From Aphidius gifuensis (Eukaryota; Arthropoda; Insecta; Hymenoptera; Braconidae): DNA of 64,000 nucleotides. Of the stretch, positions 60,476 to 64,000 are shown piece after piece. The stretch's first letter is position 1. The number at the start of each line of letters is the position of its first letter. The position numbers and the translations under genes were made by a program. The notes under the pieces were generated by a model. The model made no database searches and was not told the origin of the DNA. It worked only from the letters and a program-made list of their open reading frames with translations. Where the stretch lies: NCBI RefSeq assembly GCF_014905175.1, contig NC_057789.1, positions 1,488,001 through 1,552,000 on the forward strand. Reading direction: 5' to 3'.

Positions 60476-60805
60476 AATACTCATTGAATAATTTATGCCT
60501 AAATGATGTTTCATCGCATCATTAAAGTATCATATACATTTTTTTTATTTTTTTTTTTAATCGATGTCCATTTGAGAAAATGATGCACAATTTTATAAAA
60601 TTTAAACTGTTTGAAAACTTTCACAGAACATTGTAATATTTTGTAAGTTTGAAAGTACTTATACCCGTTGTATAGAATTGAAAATAATGACAAAGCAAGA
60701 GAGAGAAGAAAGAATTTAAAAAAATGATAAATGTGGTGGTCAAATGATAACAGTTCTTAACTCAGCTGGTCTGTCATATTACGAAAAATTAGGTATATTT
60801 AATAA
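60476..60805 (+). pseudogene. Truncated type-B first exon downstream of OR3
   Basis: Matches the OR1 promoter-proximal region (50225 onward) and then the first exon: M-T-K-Q-E-R-E-E-R-I, a stop (TAA), then K-N-D-K-C-G-G-Q-M and L-S-Y-Y-E-K-L-G-I-F-N. At about 60804 it jumps abruptly to the flank module. No further exons of this type follow. Confidence 0.8.
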
Positions 60806-60898
60806 TTTGGTTTCTAGAATTTTCATTCACCATAAGATAATTGCTCTGAAATTTCTTGGAAACGAATGTGTTGAATTGGCGGTTTAAAGTGACCTTTA

Positions 60899-60918
60899 CC
60901 CCCCCCCCCTCCCCTTCA
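60899..60918 (+). repeat. Poly-C tract
   Basis: Run of eleven C followed by tcccc, in a position where the sister units (49172 and 57268) have only three to six C. C runs are otherwise almost absent from this sequence. Confidence 0.8.
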
Positions 60919-61496
60919 AGCTTACCCTTTTAAGACAACGTATTTTTTTTGCATATTATTTCTTTTCTTTTTTATTATTGTTCAATAATCACAATAAGTT
61001 TTTAATACTTTCATATTAAATTTAATTTTATTGTTCGTCAAAGTTTAAAATTTTTTTATCCATTGTATTTAATTTCGACGACAGTTAAATGTCTGATTGG
61101 AAGAAAAAAAAAACTTGACGAGACAACTGTCTACATAATTTTGTAGTACATAATAACAACAAGTATCTAAAATGAGAATTTTATTATTTTAACATCTGTT
61201 TAACCCCACGTTTAAAAAAAAAAAAAAATCAATTTTATTAAATTGTACCTTACCATTAAAAAAGCTCTCAATTTTTATTACCAAGAAAAAAAATATAATA
61301 ACAAATTATATAAAAGCTTAATTCATTATTCAATAAAATTATACCAAATTTATAAATTATATACCATGCAACCCCACAAGTTTCTACGGACTCACAAAGG
61401 GTATAGCCAATTCTTAAAATACAATTTACTACACATTATTCTTATTCAATTTTTTAATTTTTTTTTTTCTTCAATTATTTTATTATTATCTGTACA

Positions 61497-63482
61497 ATGA
61501 AGAGACAAGCTGAATTACAAAGTTTTAAATCGTACAGCTCGGGTATAAGAATACTTTTGTTATTCACGGGATTATGGCCAGTAGAAAATTCAAATGTTTT
61601 TTACACATTAATACCATATTTTCTTGGCAGTGTTTTTCTTATTGTAACAAGTGCATCGATGAATTTTGCTATTCATTATCATTATAATTTAATGATTGCA
61701 CTTAAAGGTGTATCAATATCGTTGAGTTATTTTGCCACAACAGTCAAGGTATTTATTAAAAAAAAAATAAAATAAAATAATCAATTAGTGGCATGTGGGG
61801 TAAAATTGACACTAAAAAAAAATCAATAAATTCCAAAAACATTCAATTGGAATTTCAATTAATATTTAAACATTGATCCAAAAAAAAAATTAACAAATTT
61901 CACTCAAAAAAATATCAAAATTCTTTTTTTATTTTCTTTAATTTTCATTGTTCAAAAATTAAATTAATTTTTCTATTTTTATTATCAATATTTTTTCATT
62001 TTAAAAATTTACAAGTGTGTTTTAATTTGCCTCGACTATTTTACCCCTCATTTCCCTATAATAATAATAATAATTTAAAATATAAAATTAATTTTCGTTT
62101 TTATTAACCTGTTATTTTATTTAAAAAAATAAATATAAAAAATAATTAAAATTAAAGATTATATGCTATGTGATCCACCGTGAAAAATTGATGAAACTTG
62201 AAAAAATATTACATGAATTATTAAGTGAACAAGAAAATAATAATATCAATGATGAATTAATAAAAACAGCATTAACACCAGTATTTAATTTTCGAAGATT
62301 ATCGGTATCTCTTAGTTTTTGTTCATTTTCAGTTGTAACAACGTATTTTTTAACACCAGTTATATCAATGATAAAACAATATAAAAATAATATAAGACCA
62401 ATAAATTATTTACTACCATATCCAACATTGTATCCTTATGCAATTGAAGGTGGTAGTTTATTATGGATAATACATTTTATTATTGAAACATATGCATGCT
62501 TTACATTATTTACAATAACAGCATGTGTTGAAACGTCGTTTGCATTTTATTCGTCACGTGTCATTGGACAATTTCGTGTGTTAAGTAATAATATTAGAAG
62601 TTTAAAATTTAAAGGAAATTATGAAAAACGTATTCAGGGTTATATTGTTCATCATCGTAAGTTGATAACATGCAGTGAATTGTTACAAGATATTCATGGA
62701 CCAATTGTTCTTGCAATTTTATTAACAACTGCATTAATTATGTGCAGTTTGACTTTTCAAATAAGTCAGGTAATAATTTATTTAAATTATTTTCTGTTTA
62801 ATAAACAATTTATTTAATTTTTAGATTATTTACCCATTTATTGATCTGTTTTTTTAATTGTTTATTTACAAATACTTGGAGCTTTTTTATTTTTAGTAAA
62901 ACTGCACAATTATTTATACAGTTTTTTTTTTATTTATAAATTTAATTATAAATTTTTTTTATAGATGGAAACAATATCAATAAAACAAACAATTTTACTT
63001 GTCGTTTATATTGCTGCTAAATTAGCTCAAACTTGGGTCTATGCATGGTCCGGAGAAATGATTTCTGCTGAAGTTTGTTTTTATTTATTTTTTAAATTTA
63101 TAATAATATTATTCACTGCGGTTTTATAATTAAATATTTTGTTTATTTAATATATGAATGAATGAAAAAAATAAGGCATTATATTTTTTTTATATTTAAT
63201 AATAGAGTGAAGATTTTAGAAAAGCTGTTTATGAATGTGGATGGGAAACGAGTGACAATAAAACAGTTAAACATTGTATATTATTTATGTTGATGCATAA
63301 ACCATTAATTCTACAAGCTTGTAATTATATACAAATATCAGCTCAATTATTTGTTGCAGTTAGTTAAAATATATTTTTACACTGATAATTTTTTATAATA
63401 ATAAAAATATAAATTATTATTACAGATTTTAAATACAACGGTTTCTTATTTTTGCTTGTTACAAACAATTAATGATGATTGA
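61497..63482 (+). CDS. Odorant receptor 4 (7tm_6), 393 aa
   Basis: Exons 61497-61748, 62158-62769, 62965-63072, 63206-63358, 63426-63482 (TGA), same lengths as OR3. The protein is nearly identical to OR3 (for example V-I-C-Y to I-I-C-Y at the start of exon 2 and S-Y-F-F to S-Y-F-C near the end), and the introns are also highly alike, which points to recent duplication or conversion. Confidence 0.9.
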
Positions 63483-63832
63483 TGATTAACAATACATCTT
63501 ACGACCAATTTAAAAAATAATTAAATAAATTGATATTAGAAAAAAAGTAATAATAATCGTGACGAGTTTATTTGAATTTTTTATTTTGAATTTATTAAAT
63601 AATTTTTTTTTTAATTAGATTTTGTTGTTTAAAAAATAAAACAAATTACTATCATTTTAATTTAGTATTTGAATTTTCTGTTTGTATATTATTATTTTAT
63701 TTTATTTATTTTTCTCTCACCTATTGTTGAAGATATTCACGCAAAATATTGGCTTAAAAATGATTGATTTTAAGAGACTTTACACTACTGTTGACCACTG
63801 ACAAAAAGTAACTGCAACTGCAATTTTTTATT

Positions 63833-63900
63833 TCCCCCCCCCCCCAGTTTATTTTGTGTTACATTAAAGGTATTTTATAAAAATAGATAAATATTACAGG
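63833..63900 (+). pseudogene. 3' end of a type-B first exon fused to a poly-C run
   Basis: A run of about twelve C is followed directly by sequence reading L-F-C-V-T-L-K then a donor (gtattt), i.e. the last codons of the OR1-type first exon. The rest of the exon is missing. Confidence 0.65.
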
Positions 63901-64000
63901 AAAACTATCTTGAACATAAATTTCGCAAATAGTAATAATATTAAATATTCAAAATAAAAGCTAATAATTATAAAATTAATCCACGCACAGTAAAAAATAA

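Overview
This window is extremely AT-rich insect nuclear DNA. The evidence is a spliced insect TRIM9 gene, a tandem array of insect-type odorant receptors (7tm_6 family, C-termini of the S-Y-F-x-L-L-Q-T-I type), short GT-AG introns and abundant DNA transposons. The composition and the expanded receptor array fit a hymenopteran parasitoid (a braconid-like, very low-GC genome), but the order is inference; nothing in the sequence names the species.

Layout. 1-17,586 is intron of a plus-strand TRIM9 (E3 ubiquitin ligase; RING/B-box exons lie upstream, outside the window). 17,587-20,219 holds two coiled-coil/COS exons. 20,220-39,497 is an intron occupied mostly by a nested transposon nest. 39,498-41,870 holds the FN3 and SPRY exons and the stop codon. 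41,871-48,900 is AT-rich 3' UTR/intergenic sequence without a gene I can support. 48,900-64,000 is a tandem odorant-receptor cluster with four receptor genes (one lacking its ATG) and several orphaned first-exon relics.

The transposon nest (24,451-39,382) is a ~14.9-kb CACTA/EnSpm-like element with 12-bp terminal inverted repeats (CCCAGCTAACCA), ~0.8-kb subterminal arrays of the palindrome TTTCCGGAAA at both ends, a 668-aa transposase and a six-exon 314-aa DUF4806-like protein in the same orientation. It carries decayed host-gene fragments (GTPBP6/HflX GTPase, a W2-domain eIF2B-epsilon-like tail, and one unidentified) on the opposite strand, and its left arm was invaded by a 1.6-kb fold-back element that has a perfect 8-bp target duplication.

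The most unusual signal is a dispersed and partly tandem repeat superfamily (families A and B; eight copies at ~4.6, 5.2, 8.5, 12.3, 18.1, 53.7, 54.3 and 54.8 kb). Every copy has a conserved leader, a tRNA-like head ending in a B-box-like GTTCRAA motif, a 66-140-bp core that shows no similarity by eye between copies, then a conserved hairpin and a conserved tail. Flanks are highly similar on both sides while the core is different each time, even between adjacent tandem units. One copy (B3) is bracketed by a ~103-bp direct duplication. I know of no described system with this exact layout; it is the best candidate here for something new.
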